Shown piece after piece: positions 1 to 7,584 of a stretch of DNA of 46,045 bases. The notes beneath the pieces were generated by a model. That model was not told the origin of the DNA. It did not search any database and was given only the letters and a program-made list of their open reading frames with translations. Each line of letters opens with the position of its first letter. Positions within the stretch are counted from its first letter, which is position 1. This DNA is from Streptomyces purpureus. GTDB taxonomy: Bacteria > Actinomycetota > Actinomycetes > Streptomycetales > Streptomycetaceae. Location of the stretch: contig NZ_BMQQ01000041.1 of assembly GCF_014648195.1 (NCBI RefSeq), forward strand, positions 1-46,045, read 5' to 3'. The position numbers were made by a program, and so were the translations under genes.

Positions 1-608
1 CAGTTGTTGATCGCGTTCGGGTTACCGCTGGACTCCCGCATGATGTTGCGGTGGATGCCCTCGTAGCTGCCCGGGATGTTGTGCTGCTTCATGATGTCGA
101 GGGACTCGCGGATCCAGCCGTCGAGGTTGTTGGCGTAGACCGCCTTCGCCGGCGCCGCCTTGGCGGCCGGGGCGGGCGCGGCCAGAGCGGTGGGGCGCGC
201 CGAGCGGTCCGCGCGCTCGGTGGCGGCCGCGCGGGGGGCGGCCTCCTTGGCGATGGTGAGCTTCATGCCCGGCCGGATGAGCGCCGGGTTCTTGCCCACG
301 ACGGCGCGGTTGTCCTTGTAGAGCTGCTTCCAGCCGCCCTTCACCGAGTGCTTCTCGGCGATCTTCGAGAGCGAGTCACCGGCGACCACGGAATACGTCA
401 CCTTGCCGGACTTCGCGGCCGCCTTGACCGCAGCCGTGAGCGATCCCTTTTCAACTGCGACGGAATGTGCGGCCTGCGGCGTCGCCGCTCCGGCGGTGGT
501 GGCGCCGATCACCGGCAGCACGAGTGCGGCGCCGCCGGTGCCGACGGCGGCGAGACGGCGAGCGAGCGGGTTGTCCTTGGGTCGGCGGTGCTTTCCGTGT
601 CCACGCAT
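1..608 (-). CDS. LysM domain cell-wall lytic protein (transglycosylase-like), 5' part only
   Basis: Reading from the ATG at 608, the protein begins MRGHGKHRRPKDNPLARRLA and has a basic, then hydrophobic and Ala-rich N-terminus that fits an export signal. A LysM domain follows at about residues 70-115 (TYSVVAGDSLSKIAEKHSV, ending LIRPGMKLTI). After an Ala/Pro-rich linker comes the start of a lysozyme-like fold (NNLDGWIRESLDIMKQHNIP, then a G-I-H-R-N-I-M-R-E-S-S-G-N stretch), where the Glu of RESSG is the likely catalytic acid. The gene runs off the window, so the C-terminus is not seen. A good AAGGAGAGG ribosome site lies at about 618-626. It would bind and cleave peptidoglycan outside the cell. 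The c-di-AMP riboswitch leader upstream fits, because actinobacterial LysM/Rpf-type wall hydrolases are commonly under this control. Resuscitation-promoting factor is an alternative, but the lytic-transglycosylase catalytic context is the better match. Confidence 0.85.
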   Translation of the reverse strand, partial: MRGHGKHRRPKDNPLARRLAAVGTGGAALVLPVIGATTAGAATPQAAHSVAVEKGSLTAAVKAAAKSGKVTYSVVAGDSLSKIAEKHSVKGGWKQLYKDNRAVVGKNPALIRPGMKLTIAKEAAPRAAATERADRSARPTALAAPAPAAKAAPAKAVYANNLDGWIRESLDIMKQHNIPGSYEGIHRNIMRESSGNPNAINN

Positions 609-626
609 GGCGAGTTCCTCTCCTTC

Positions 627-797
627 GCCTGCGAGGTGAGCTGTCGGGTTCGGGCAGGAGATGCCCGGCCGCGGCGCACGCGGCTTCACCCCGAGCCGCT
701 CCGGAGACCGGACCGGCGGCAAACCTGGGTCCCCCGCTCCTGCCGGACGTGTGGGTGGGTTCGATGCCCGGACGGCGGCAGGATTCGGCGGTCCATC
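627..797 (-). promoter_or_regulatory. ydaO-type c-di-AMP riboswitch in the leader of the LysM gene
   Basis: On the minus strand, between the start codon at 608 and about 800, the leader carries the blocks I associate with the ydaO motif of Streptomyces. These are CCGCCGAATCCTGCCG near 780-795, GGGGGACCCAGGTTTGCCG near 717-735, GGGGTGAAGCCGCG near 680-695, and the closing CCCGAACCCGACAGCTCACC near 635-655. GGGCATCTCCTGCCCG could pair as a stem between them. The family binds cyclic di-AMP and usually turns the downstream gene off when ligand is high. The call rests on motif recall and gene context; boundaries are approximate. Confidence 0.8.
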
Positions 798-819
798 CGG
801 ATGGAGGTGACCGTAAGCG

Positions 820-1137
820 AAGGAAAGCGACAAGAACAAGGCCGCGATTCATCAATGCAAATGAATCTGGCGTAAGAAAAGAAAAGGATCAACCCTACGC
901 CCGCCACGCTTTGACCCAACTATTCTGCCGGGCTTCACATCTGACTCCGCGCCAGCATCACAGGGGGCGGAATTGGAGGTGACCCACATCACTGGCGGCG
1001 ACCACCGATTCACCATTTATTAGAAAACGGAATTGGCGTCACCCATCACCCGAAACAAGAACCTACGGGCATACTTTCTCGAAGTATCAATAAAGGTGCC
1101 TAAACGGACATCGCTTTGGTGCCGGCCTCTACGACGA
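820..1137. other. Intergenic region, lower GC, between LysM gene leader and NHLM operon end
   Basis: This stretch is clearly richer in A/T than its surroundings. Apart from the candidate promoter at 892-919 I see no gene in it. A weak six-base inverted repeat near 1073-1089 (ATACTT...AAGTAT) could be part of the 3' end of the NHLM transcript, but it does not look like a strong terminator. Confidence 0.6.
892..919 (-). promoter_or_regulatory. Candidate promoter for the riboswitch/LysM transcript
   Basis: On the minus strand TTGGGT (914-919) is followed after 16 bases by TAGGGT (892-897). The latter agrees with the TAGRRT -10 box of Streptomyces vegetative promoters. It would give a leader of about 280 bases containing the whole riboswitch. 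The -35 box is only a partial match. Confidence 0.35.
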
Positions 1138-4086
1138 TCACCGCCACAGCTGGCGGCGGACCAGTTCGTGGAACAGGCCGTCCGTGTCCGCGAGCAGTTC
1201 CGCCGGGGAGCCCAGCTGGACGACACGGCCGTCCGACATGGCGATCACCCGGTCGGCGTCCATGATCGTGGACAGTCTGTGCGCGATCACGATGCGGGTC
1301 GCGCGCAGGGCGCGGGTGGATTGGATCACCACGCGCTGGGCTTCGTTGTCCAGCGCGCTGGTGGCCTCGTCGAAGAAGAGGATCCGGGGCCGGCGGATGA
1401 GGGCCTGAGCGATCATGAGCCGCTGGCGCTGGCCGCCCGAGATGGTGCCGCCGCCGTCGGAGAGCATGGTGTGCATGCCCATCGGCATGGCCTTGATGTC
1501 CTCGGCCAGCCCGGCCATCGCAGCGGCCTCCCACGCCTCCTCCAGCGAGAACGCTTCCGCTCCCCGGATGCAGTCGAGGATGGAGCCGGTGAAGGGCTGG
1601 GCGTTCTGCAGGACGACGCCGCACTGGCGGCGCACCGCCGCCTGGTCGAGCGCCGCCAGATCCTGGCCGTCGAAGAGCACACTGCCTGAGGTGGGCTTGT
1701 CGAAGCCGATGAGCAGCCGCAGCAGGGTCGACTTTCCGCAGCCGCTCGCTCCGACGATCGCGACGAACTCGCCGGGGCGGACCTGGAAGTCCACGCCGTC
1801 GAGGACGAGCGGACCGTCCTCGGTGTAGCGGTAGGACAGCTGCCGGGCCTCCACGGCTCCGCTCAGCACGCCCGGCTGGGTGGCGGCGCCGCGTACCTCC
1901 GGCTCGGCCCGCAGGATCGGCGCGACCTCCTCGAAGAGAGGCTGCACGGCGGCGGCGGACAGGAGCGCTCCGGTCAGCTGTGTCACCGAGGAGAGCATCA
2001 TCGTCACGGCGGTGCTGAAGGTGAGGAACTCCGCGGCCGACATCGTGCCGCGGGCCGGTCCGGCCAGCAGCATGAACATCACGAGCGTGCACAGCGGCAG
2101 GCAGACGGCGTTGAGGACCGTGACGAGGTTCTGCAGCCTGCCGACGCGCTGCTGCAGCACCCGCGTGCCCGCGAACTCGCGCGCCCAGGCCGCGTAGGCG
2201 AAGCTCTCGGCGGCGGCGACGCGCAGCTTGGGCAGACCGCGCAGCGTCTGGAAGGCGCGGTTGTCGAGCCGGTGGCTGATCTTGATCAGGCGACGCTGGT
2301 AGCGCAGCTGCCAGAGCCCCAGCCCGGTGAAGACCGCCGCGATCACCAGCAGCATGGCGAGCGCGACCAGCGCCAGCGGCACGCTGTAGACCAGCAGCAG
2401 CACCAGGTTCATCGTGCCGACCGTGCTCGCCTGCACGCAGACCGTGCCGATGCCGGACAGGGTGCGGCGGATGGCGCTGATGCCCATGGCCGCGCCGGCC
2501 AGCTCCCCCGTCGAGCGTCCCGCGAAGAAGTTCGTCGGCAGCCGCAGCAGCCGGTCCCACACCGCGGGCTGCAGCGTGGCCTCTATCCGGCCCTCCAGCC
2601 GAAGGATGGACATGTTCTGCAGCAGCATGAAGGCGGCCGCGACCACGCCGGCCGCGATGAGCGCGACGGCGGTCTGCACGATCAGGCCGGCTTCGGCCGC
2701 CGGTACGTACTGGCCGAGCACCTTGCCGGTGGCCACGGGCACCAGCGCCCCCAGCACCACCGCGACCAGCCCGCCGAGGACGATGGCCCGCAGCTCCTGG
2801 CGGGTGCCCCGCAGGCTGAAGCGCAGCAGGGACAGCAGCCCCGGCTTTCCGTCGGGCAGCGGGCGGTAGAACATCACGGCGTGCCGTTCGAAGCCGGCCT
2901 CACCGGTCTTGGTGATCCGCTCGCGCGTTCCGTCCGCGGGGTCGACCGCCACGTACCCGCCGCGCCGCCACAGCAGGGCGACCGGCGTCGCGTCCTCCTC
3001 GCGCCGGCCCACCAGAGGCCCGCTGTTCTCCCGCCACCAGCGCCCTTCGAGCCGGACCGTGCGCGTACGGAGCCGGGAGGCGAGCGCGACCCGCTCGACG
3101 GGGTCCATCCGCTCGGCTCCCGCCCCCGCGTCAGCCGGTTCGGACAGGGTGATGCGCGCCTCTTCGGCGACCAGACGGCAGGCGGCGAAGGTCGCGTCCA
3201 CGCTGGCGGTGGGGCGGGCGCCCCTGCCGGAGCGGCCGATGGAGGCCAGCAGCGCCTGGTCGGCCTCGGTACGTGCCGCGCGGCCGGCTTCCAGGCCGGC
3301 CGCCGTACGGTCCTCGTGGTCGCGCTCGCGCTGTTCGATCCAGCGGTCCAGCGCGTAGAGCAGCCGGTACTGCTGCTCGACCATGCCCTGCCACATGGCC
3401 GGGTCGACGAGGAGGACGCCGGCCGCCTCGGCCTCGTAGGCGGCGCCGTACTGCACGCTGCCGGGGGTGAGCCGCATCCACACGATGTCGTCGTCGGCCG
3501 CGCCCGGCTCGCTGTCGGCCCGGCCGTCCAGCGGCGCCTGGTAGAGCACCCTCAGACCGCGGCCGACGCCGAGCGCGAAGGCGTTCTCGAGGGGGCTGAG
3601 ACCGCTGTGGGCGTGTCCGTACCCGCCGGGGCCGTACCCCCCCTGGCCTTCGTACCCGTGCGCGTCGTACCCCTGCCCGGTGCTCCACTGCCCGGTGTTC
3701 CACTGGGTCGCGTCCCACTGGTTCGTGTCCCACCCGTTGCCGTGCTCCGGGCGGTACAGCTCCCGCAGCTCGATGCGGCGCAGGTGGCAGTCGCGCGAGG
3801 GCCGGCCGATCAGGGTGTGCTGGGGGCCCTCCGCGGGGCCCAGCAACAGCGCGCCCGCTTCGAGGCGGCCCAGGAAGTGCCAGTGGCCGAGCAGCGCGGC
3901 GTCGACGGCGAACAGGTCCAGCGCGCCGTGAACGACGAGCCAGAGTACGGACGGGCCCTCCAGTGCCAGGCTGCGCAGGTCCGTGCAGTCGACCGGTGTG
4001 CCCAGTGCGCCCAGGGCGGCCGCGACCGGGTCCGGCGCCATGGGAGTGTGGGCGGCGGTGACCGGGGCGGGGTGCGGAGAGGTCAC
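1138..4086 (-). CDS. NHLM bacteriocin-system ABC transporter, permease/ATP-binding protein
   Basis: This 982-residue protein matches the NHLM exporter subunit with a long non-catalytic N-terminal region (about residues 1-400), an ABC exporter membrane domain (about 430-720), and a C-terminal ATPase. The ATPase shows a Walker A (GASGCGKST), the signature ISGGQRQRLMIAQAL, Walker B (ILFFDEATSALD) and the switch His (IVIAHRLST). Known members work in one complex with the peptidase/ATP-binding partner to export double-glycine leader peptides. The GTG start at 4086 lies immediately after the partner's stop at 4088, so translation is probably coupled. Residues 119-138 hold an odd W-x-x-x-Q pentapeptide repeat followed by a Gly/Tyr/Gln-rich stretch, inserted in the N-terminal region. 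It is the last gene of the operon. Family assignment is firm; the cargo is inferred from the neighbouring peptide gene. Confidence 0.92.
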   Translation of the reverse strand: MTSPHPAPVTAAHTPMAPDPVAAALGALGTPVDCTDLRSLALEGPSVLWLVVHGALDLFAVDAALLGHWHFLGRLEAGALLLGPAEGPQHTLIGRPSRDCHLRRIELRELYRPEHGNGWDTNQWDATQWNTGQWSTGQGYDAHGYEGQGGYGPGGYGHAHSGLSPLENAFALGVGRGLRVLYQAPLDGRADSEPGAADDDIVWMRLTPGSVQYGAAYEAEAAGVLLVDPAMWQGMVEQQYRLLYALDRWIEQRERDHEDRTAAGLEAGRAARTEADQALLASIGRSGRGARPTASVDATFAACRLVAEEARITLSEPADAGAGAERMDPVERVALASRLRTRTVRLEGRWWRENSGPLVGRREEDATPVALLWRRGGYVAVDPADGTRERITKTGEAGFERHAVMFYRPLPDGKPGLLSLLRFSLRGTRQELRAIVLGGLVAVVLGALVPVATGKVLGQYVPAAEAGLIVQTAVALIAAGVVAAAFMLLQNMSILRLEGRIEATLQPAVWDRLLRLPTNFFAGRSTGELAGAAMGISAIRRTLSGIGTVCVQASTVGTMNLVLLLVYSVPLALVALAMLLVIAAVFTGLGLWQLRYQRRLIKISHRLDNRAFQTLRGLPKLRVAAAESFAYAAWAREFAGTRVLQQRVGRLQNLVTVLNAVCLPLCTLVMFMLLAGPARGTMSAAEFLTFSTAVTMMLSSVTQLTGALLSAAAVQPLFEEVAPILRAEPEVRGAATQPGVLSGAVEARQLSYRYTEDGPLVLDGVDFQVRPGEFVAIVGASGCGKSTLLRLLIGFDKPTSGSVLFDGQDLAALDQAAVRRQCGVVLQNAQPFTGSILDCIRGAEAFSLEEAWEAAAMAGLAEDIKAMPMGMHTMLSDGGGTISGGQRQRLMIAQALIRRPRILFFDEATSALDNEAQRVVIQSTRALRATRIVIAHRLSTIMDADRVIAMSDGRVVQLGSPAELLADTDGLFHELVRRQLWR
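3673..3732 (-). repeat. Four tandem 15-base units coding W-x-x-x-Q repeats
   Basis: Four consecutive 15-base units (3673-3687, 3688-3702, 3703-3717, 3718-3732) code, on the minus strand, WDTNQ, WDATQ, WNTGQ and WSTGQ inside the NHLM permease/ATPase. The last two coded units (3673-3702) differ at one base only, which suggests recent duplication. Confidence 0.85.
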
Positions 4087-4087
4087 C

Positions 4088-6364
4088 TCAGTGCTCCTTG
4101 ACCAGTTCGGCGTACGGGCCCCCGGTGGCCAGCAGGTACTCGTGCCGTCCTCGTTCGACGACGGTGCCGCGGTCGAGCACCAGGATCTCGTCGCTGTCGC
4201 GCACGGTGCTGAGCCGGTGGGCGATGACCACGCAGGCGCAGCCGCGGCGGCGCAGGTTGTCGATGACGAGCCGTTCGGTCACCGCGTCCAGGGCGCTGGT
4301 CACTTCGTCGAGCACCATCACGCTGGGGTCGCGGACGAGGGCCCGGGCGATCTCCAGGCGCTGACGCTGGCCTCCGGAGAAGTTGCGGCCGTCCTGCTCG
4401 ACGCGGCTGCGTATCCCGCCGGGGCGGCGGGAGACCACGTCGAGGACGGCGGCGTCCTGGAGCGCGGCGACGACGGCCTCGTCCGGGATGGAGGGGTCCC
4501 ACAGCGTCACGTTGTCGCGGACGGTGCCCTCGAAGAGGAAGACGTCCTGGTCGACGAAGGAGACGGAGGCGGACAGCGCGCCGCGCGGGATGTCCTCCAG
4601 CCGCATCGCGTCGATACGGATGGCGCCTTCCCAGGGTGCGTAGAGTCCCGCGATCAGCCGGGAGACGGTGGATTTGCCGCTGCCGGAGCCGCCGACGAGC
4701 GCGACCTGCTGCCCCGGGCCGACGGACAGCGAGAAGTCCTTGAGCAGCGGGGCGTCCAGCGGGCTGTAGCCGAAGGTGACGCCGTCCAGCTCCACGCGGC
4801 CGGTGAGGCGGCGGGCGGTGGCGGGTTCGCGGCGGGTGTGGATCGGGTCGACGGGGAAGTTCTCGACGTCCTTGAGCCGGGCGACGTCGGCGGCGAAGTC
4901 CTGGATCCGTCCGGCGACGCCGTTGAGACGGGTGATCGGCGCGGTGAAGCTGGTCACCAGGGCCTGGAAGGCGACGAGCAGACCGACGGTGAGATGTCCC
5001 TCGACCGCCCGCAGGCCGCCGATCATCAGGATCAGGGCGCTGTTGAGCGCGGCCAGGGTGGGTGCGACGATCGCCAGCCACGCGCTGGGCACGCCGAGGC
5101 GCTGCTGCACGTCGAGGGTGACGGCGTGCTGGCCGGCCCAGCGGCGGAAGAATCCGTTCTCGCCGCCGGTGGCCTTCATGGTCTCGATGAGCTGGAGGCC
5201 GCTGTAGGACGTGTTGGTGAGCCGTGCGCTCTCGGCGCGGAGTTTCCGGGTGCCGGTCGCCCGTACGTGGATCGCGATCCGCATGGCCACCACGTTGAGC
5301 AGCGCGATGCCGATGCCGACGACGGTGAGTTGGGGGTCGTACGTCCACAGCAGCACGGCGTAGAGCACGACGACGACGGCGTCCACGCCCGCGGCGGACA
5401 GGTCACGGGCGAGCGTTTCGGCGACCGCGTCGTTGGACCGCAGCCGCTGGACCAGGTCGGCCGGGCTCCGCTGGGCGTAGAAGGTGACGGGCAGCCTGAG
5501 CAGGTGCCGCAGGAACCGGGCGCTGCCGAGGGTCGAGGAGATGATGCGCCCGCGCAGCAGGTTGGCCTGCTGGAGCGCGGTGAGCACCGCGGCGAGCACC
5601 AGTGCGGACGCCATCGCCGTGAAGAGCACACCGAGCAGGGACGTCTGCCCTCCGATGAGGAACATGTCGATGTACGTGCGGCTCAGGGCGGGTACGGCGG
5701 CGCCGACGGCGACCAGCAGGAGGCTGGAGATCACGGCGGCGGCCATGGTGCCCGAAGTGCCGCGCAGGCGGGCCGGCATGGCGGCGAGGACGCCGGGGCG
5801 GCGGCCGCTGCGGCGGAAGCCGGGGCCGGGCTCGAAGGTGAGCACGATGCCGGTGAAACTGGTGTCGAACTCGTCCATGGGTACGAACCGGCGGCCCTTG
5901 CCGGGGTCGTTGACGTACACGCCCATGCGTCCGAAGCGGCGTGCCATACCGTCGTAGACGACGTAGTGGTTGAACTCCCAGAACAGGATGGCCGGGGCGG
6001 CGACCTCGGCGAGCGCCGCCAGGTCCATCTGCATGCCCTTGGCCTGCAGTCCGTAACCGCGCGCCGCCTTGAGGAGGTTGCTCGCGCGTGAGCCGTCGCG
6101 GGAGACACCGCAGGCGATCCGGAGCTCTTCCAGGGGGACGAAACGGCCGTAGTGGCCAAGCACCATGGCGAGGGCGGCGGCGCCGCACTCGACCGCCTCC
6201 ATCTGCAGCACGGTGGGGGTGCGTACGGCGCGGGGGCGGCGGCCCTTGGGGGCGGGGCGACGGCGTCGGCGGCCGGCGGGCTGGAGCCGGCGGGAACTCG
6301 GCCCGGACCGGGCCGGGGCCCCGTCTCGGTCGTTGTCGCGAGCGCGGTCGTCGGTGGAGGTCAC
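4088..6364 (-). CDS. NHLM bacteriocin-system ABC transporter, C39 peptidase/ATP-binding protein
   Basis: This 758-residue protein has a basic N-terminal extension, then a C39 papain-like peptidase domain (about 47-180). The full triad is visible: C60 in LQMEAVECGAAA, H133 in FNHYVVYDG, and D153 in VNDPGKG. It is followed by an exporter membrane domain (about 205-480) and an ATPase with GGSGSGKST, FSGGQRQRLEIARAL, VMVLDEVTSALD and VIAHRLST. Family members cut substrates after a Gly-Gly and export the mature peptide across the membrane. The start is a GTG at 6364 that overlaps the stop of the HlyD-like gene (GTGA), so the two are translationally coupled. The intact triad shows the peptidase should be active, and the small GG-leader peptide upstream is the obvious substrate. 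Confidence 0.94.
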   Translation of the reverse strand: MTSTDDRARDNDRDGAPARSGPSSRRLQPAGRRRRRPAPKGRRPRAVRTPTVLQMEAVECGAAALAMVLGHYGRFVPLEELRIACGVSRDGSRASNLLKAARGYGLQAKGMQMDLAALAEVAAPAILFWEFNHYVVYDGMARRFGRMGVYVNDPGKGRRFVPMDEFDTSFTGIVLTFEPGPGFRRSGRRPGVLAAMPARLRGTSGTMAAAVISSLLLVAVGAAVPALSRTYIDMFLIGGQTSLLGVLFTAMASALVLAAVLTALQQANLLRGRIISSTLGSARFLRHLLRLPVTFYAQRSPADLVQRLRSNDAVAETLARDLSAAGVDAVVVVLYAVLLWTYDPQLTVVGIGIALLNVVAMRIAIHVRATGTRKLRAESARLTNTSYSGLQLIETMKATGGENGFFRRWAGQHAVTLDVQQRLGVPSAWLAIVAPTLAALNSALILMIGGLRAVEGHLTVGLLVAFQALVTSFTAPITRLNGVAGRIQDFAADVARLKDVENFPVDPIHTRREPATARRLTGRVELDGVTFGYSPLDAPLLKDFSLSVGPGQQVALVGGSGSGKSTVSRLIAGLYAPWEGAIRIDAMRLEDIPRGALSASVSFVDQDVFLFEGTVRDNVTLWDPSIPDEAVVAALQDAAVLDVVSRRPGGIRSRVEQDGRNFSGGQRQRLEIARALVRDPSVMVLDEVTSALDAVTERLVIDNLRRRGCACVVIAHRLSTVRDSDEILVLDRGTVVERGRHEYLLATGGPYAELVKEH

Positions 6365-7164
6365 GGGAGCAGCCAGTCGATGGGGCGTTCGGCGGAGAGG
6401 TGGACGGCGGCGGTGACCGGCGTCCCGGAGTCGACGGGGTGCGGGGGGCCGTCCGCGGAGGACCAGGCGTAACCGGACGGGCCGGAGGAGCGCTTCAGTT
6501 TCACGAGTACCGCGACCGGGTTGCCCTGGCGGGCGAACTGCGCCGCGCGGGCGCTGTCGCCGAGGAAGTTGCCGATCTGCGCCTGCGTCTGGGGCGCGCG
6601 GCCCACCGCCGCGACGCGACCGCGCAGCACGCCGAACCGCTCCCGGGGCACGGTCTGGACCGCCAGGTCGACCGAGGCGCCCACCTGGATCGTCGAGGCG
6701 CTGCCGCCCGGTACGTACACCATGGCCACCAGCGGCTCGTCCGAATCCGTCACGCGCTCGACGGTCGCCACGTCCGCGCCGGTGGTGACGACCGAACCGG
6801 TGGTGGCGAAGAGGGTGGTCACCCGACCGCCGGCCACCGCGCGCACGGGCCGGTCACCCTGTTCGGTCCGCACGACGAGGAGGGGCGTGCCGGATGAGAC
6901 CGTCCGGCCTTCTTCGACGAGGACGTCGGTGACCTGTCCGGCGACAGGACTCTGCAGGAGGTAACTGCCCCCGGCGTGGGTGAGGATGCCGGGCGCGCTG
7001 AGCTTGGAGGACACCGTGCCGGTGAAGGCCCAGAAGCACGCGGCGGCCATGACGACGACCGTGACCGCCAGGACGAGTCGTCCCTGCGGGCGCGCGAAGC
7101 GTACGGGAAGATCGAGTTCTTCGGGTGACTGCAGCTTGGAAAGCGCCTTTTGGCGGAACTGCAC
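6361..7164 (-). CDS. NHLM bacteriocin-system secretion protein, HlyD-like adaptor
   Basis: This 267-residue protein has one membrane segment near the N-terminus (about 29-50, LVLAVTVVVMAAACFWAF). It is followed by a biotinyl/lipoyl-like hairpin (ILTHAGGSYLLQSPVAGQVT, VEEGRTVSSGTPLLVV) and a beta-barrel region, as in membrane fusion proteins. In NHLM loci such a protein links the ABC exporter to the envelope outside the membrane. The start is GTG at 7164, with AAGGAA eight bases upstream. Its stop overlaps the start of the C39 exporter. It is shorter than Gram-negative HlyD and lacks a long coiled coil, as expected in a monoderm. A 96-base gap with a strong inverted repeat separates it from the peptide gene. 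Confidence 0.88.
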   Translation of the reverse strand: MQFRQKALSKLQSPEELDLPVRFARPQGRLVLAVTVVVMAAACFWAFTGTVSSKLSAPGILTHAGGSYLLQSPVAGQVTDVLVEEGRTVSSGTPLLVVRTEQGDRPVRAVAGGRVTTLFATTGSVVTTGADVATVERVTDSDEPLVAMVYVPGGSASTIQVGASVDLAVQTVPRERFGVLRGRVAAVGRAPQTQAQIGNFLGDSARAAQFARQGNPVAVLVKLKRSSGPSGYAWSSADGPPHPVDSGTPVTAAVHLSAERPIDWLLP

Positions 7165-7210
7165 GGACTATTCCTTCGGCTGCATTTGTTTCGGGTCGGG
7201 CGCGGTGGTG

Positions 7211-7252
7211 CACCATGAACCCCGGAACGGGGAAGTTCCGGGGTTCATGGTG
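7211..7252 (-). terminator. Perfect 18-bp inverted repeat between the peptide gene and the exporter genes
   Basis: CACCATGAACCCCGGAAC (7211-7228) and its exact complement (7235-7252) flank a six-base loop. It starts nine bases after the peptide stop codon and sits before the adaptor gene. There is no clear T-run, but Streptomyces terminators often lack one. The likely role is partial termination or 3'-end protection, giving much more peptide mRNA than exporter mRNA. Confidence 0.75.
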
Positions 7253-7260
7253 AAATCCGC

Positions 7261-7512
7261 TCAGAGACCGGCGAGACCGGTGACGCCGGCGGCGTTGACC
7301 GAAACGCCGGCGACGCCCGAGGCCAGGCCGGGGACGCCGGAGGCGAGGCTCTGGACACCCTGGACGGTCTGGAGCGAGCCGACGACGCCGAGGACGTTGG
7401 TGACGTCGCCCGTCGCGGCACCGGCGAGACCACCGGAGACGGTCACCAGACCGCCGGAGACGGCGTCCAGCTCGGTGTCGGCGATCTCACGGGTCTCAAG
7501 GTCGTTACGCAT
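7261..7512 (-). CDS. Double-glycine leader peptide, probable NHLM export substrate (cysteine-free)
   Basis: This 83-residue peptide starts at the ATG at 7512, with GAAGGG eight bases upstream; the in-frame ATG further upstream lacks such a site. The leader MRNDLETREIADTELDAVSGG has the acidic, E-L-x-x-V-S-G-G pattern recognised by C39 peptidases, with cleavage predicted after G21. The core (22-83) is Gly/Val/Ala/Leu/Ser/Thr-rich and has no Cys, Trp, Tyr, His, Lys or Arg. It repeats LASGVPGLASGVAGV and VSGG motifs; a second V-S-G-G at 25-28 could be an alternative cut site. Similar Streptomyces peptides are often labelled type A2 lantipeptides, but without cysteine it cannot form lanthionine, and no LanM-like enzyme is present. 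It is most like an unmodified hydrophobic bacteriocin or signal. It is the first gene of the operon. Confidence 0.8.
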   Translation of the reverse strand: MRNDLETREIADTELDAVSGGLVTVSGGLAGAATGDVTNVLGVVGSLQTVQGVQSLASGVPGLASGVAGVSVNAAGVTGLAGL

Positions 7513-7568
7513 GTGCGCACCCTTCGTTCTTTTTCGGGGGGAATCCATATCTGCGGCAGCCGGACGGC

Positions 7569-7584
7569 CTTACGGGCCCGTAAG
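7569..7584. promoter_or_regulatory. Perfect 16-bp palindrome upstream of the peptide gene
   Basis: CTTACGGGCCCGTAAG is self-complementary and lies 57 bases upstream of the peptide start codon, in the only intergenic space from which the operon can be transcribed. It could be a dimeric regulator site or a 5'-leader hairpin. No regulator gene is adjacent. Confidence 0.5.

Noticed and set aside
1073..1089. Small ATACTT...AAGTAT inverted repeat as the terminator of the NHLM operon
   Set aside because: Only six A/T-rich pairs with no G/C stem; too weak to call.
2272..4101. Plus-strand open frame of 609 codons opposite the NHLM exporter gene
   Set aside because: It mirrors the third-position GC of the real minus-strand gene, has no ribosome site and shows no recognisable domain.
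7261..7512. Calling the small peptide a lanthipeptide precursor
   Set aside because: The core has no cysteine, so no lanthionine rings can form, and no LanM/LanKC enzyme is encoded nearby.
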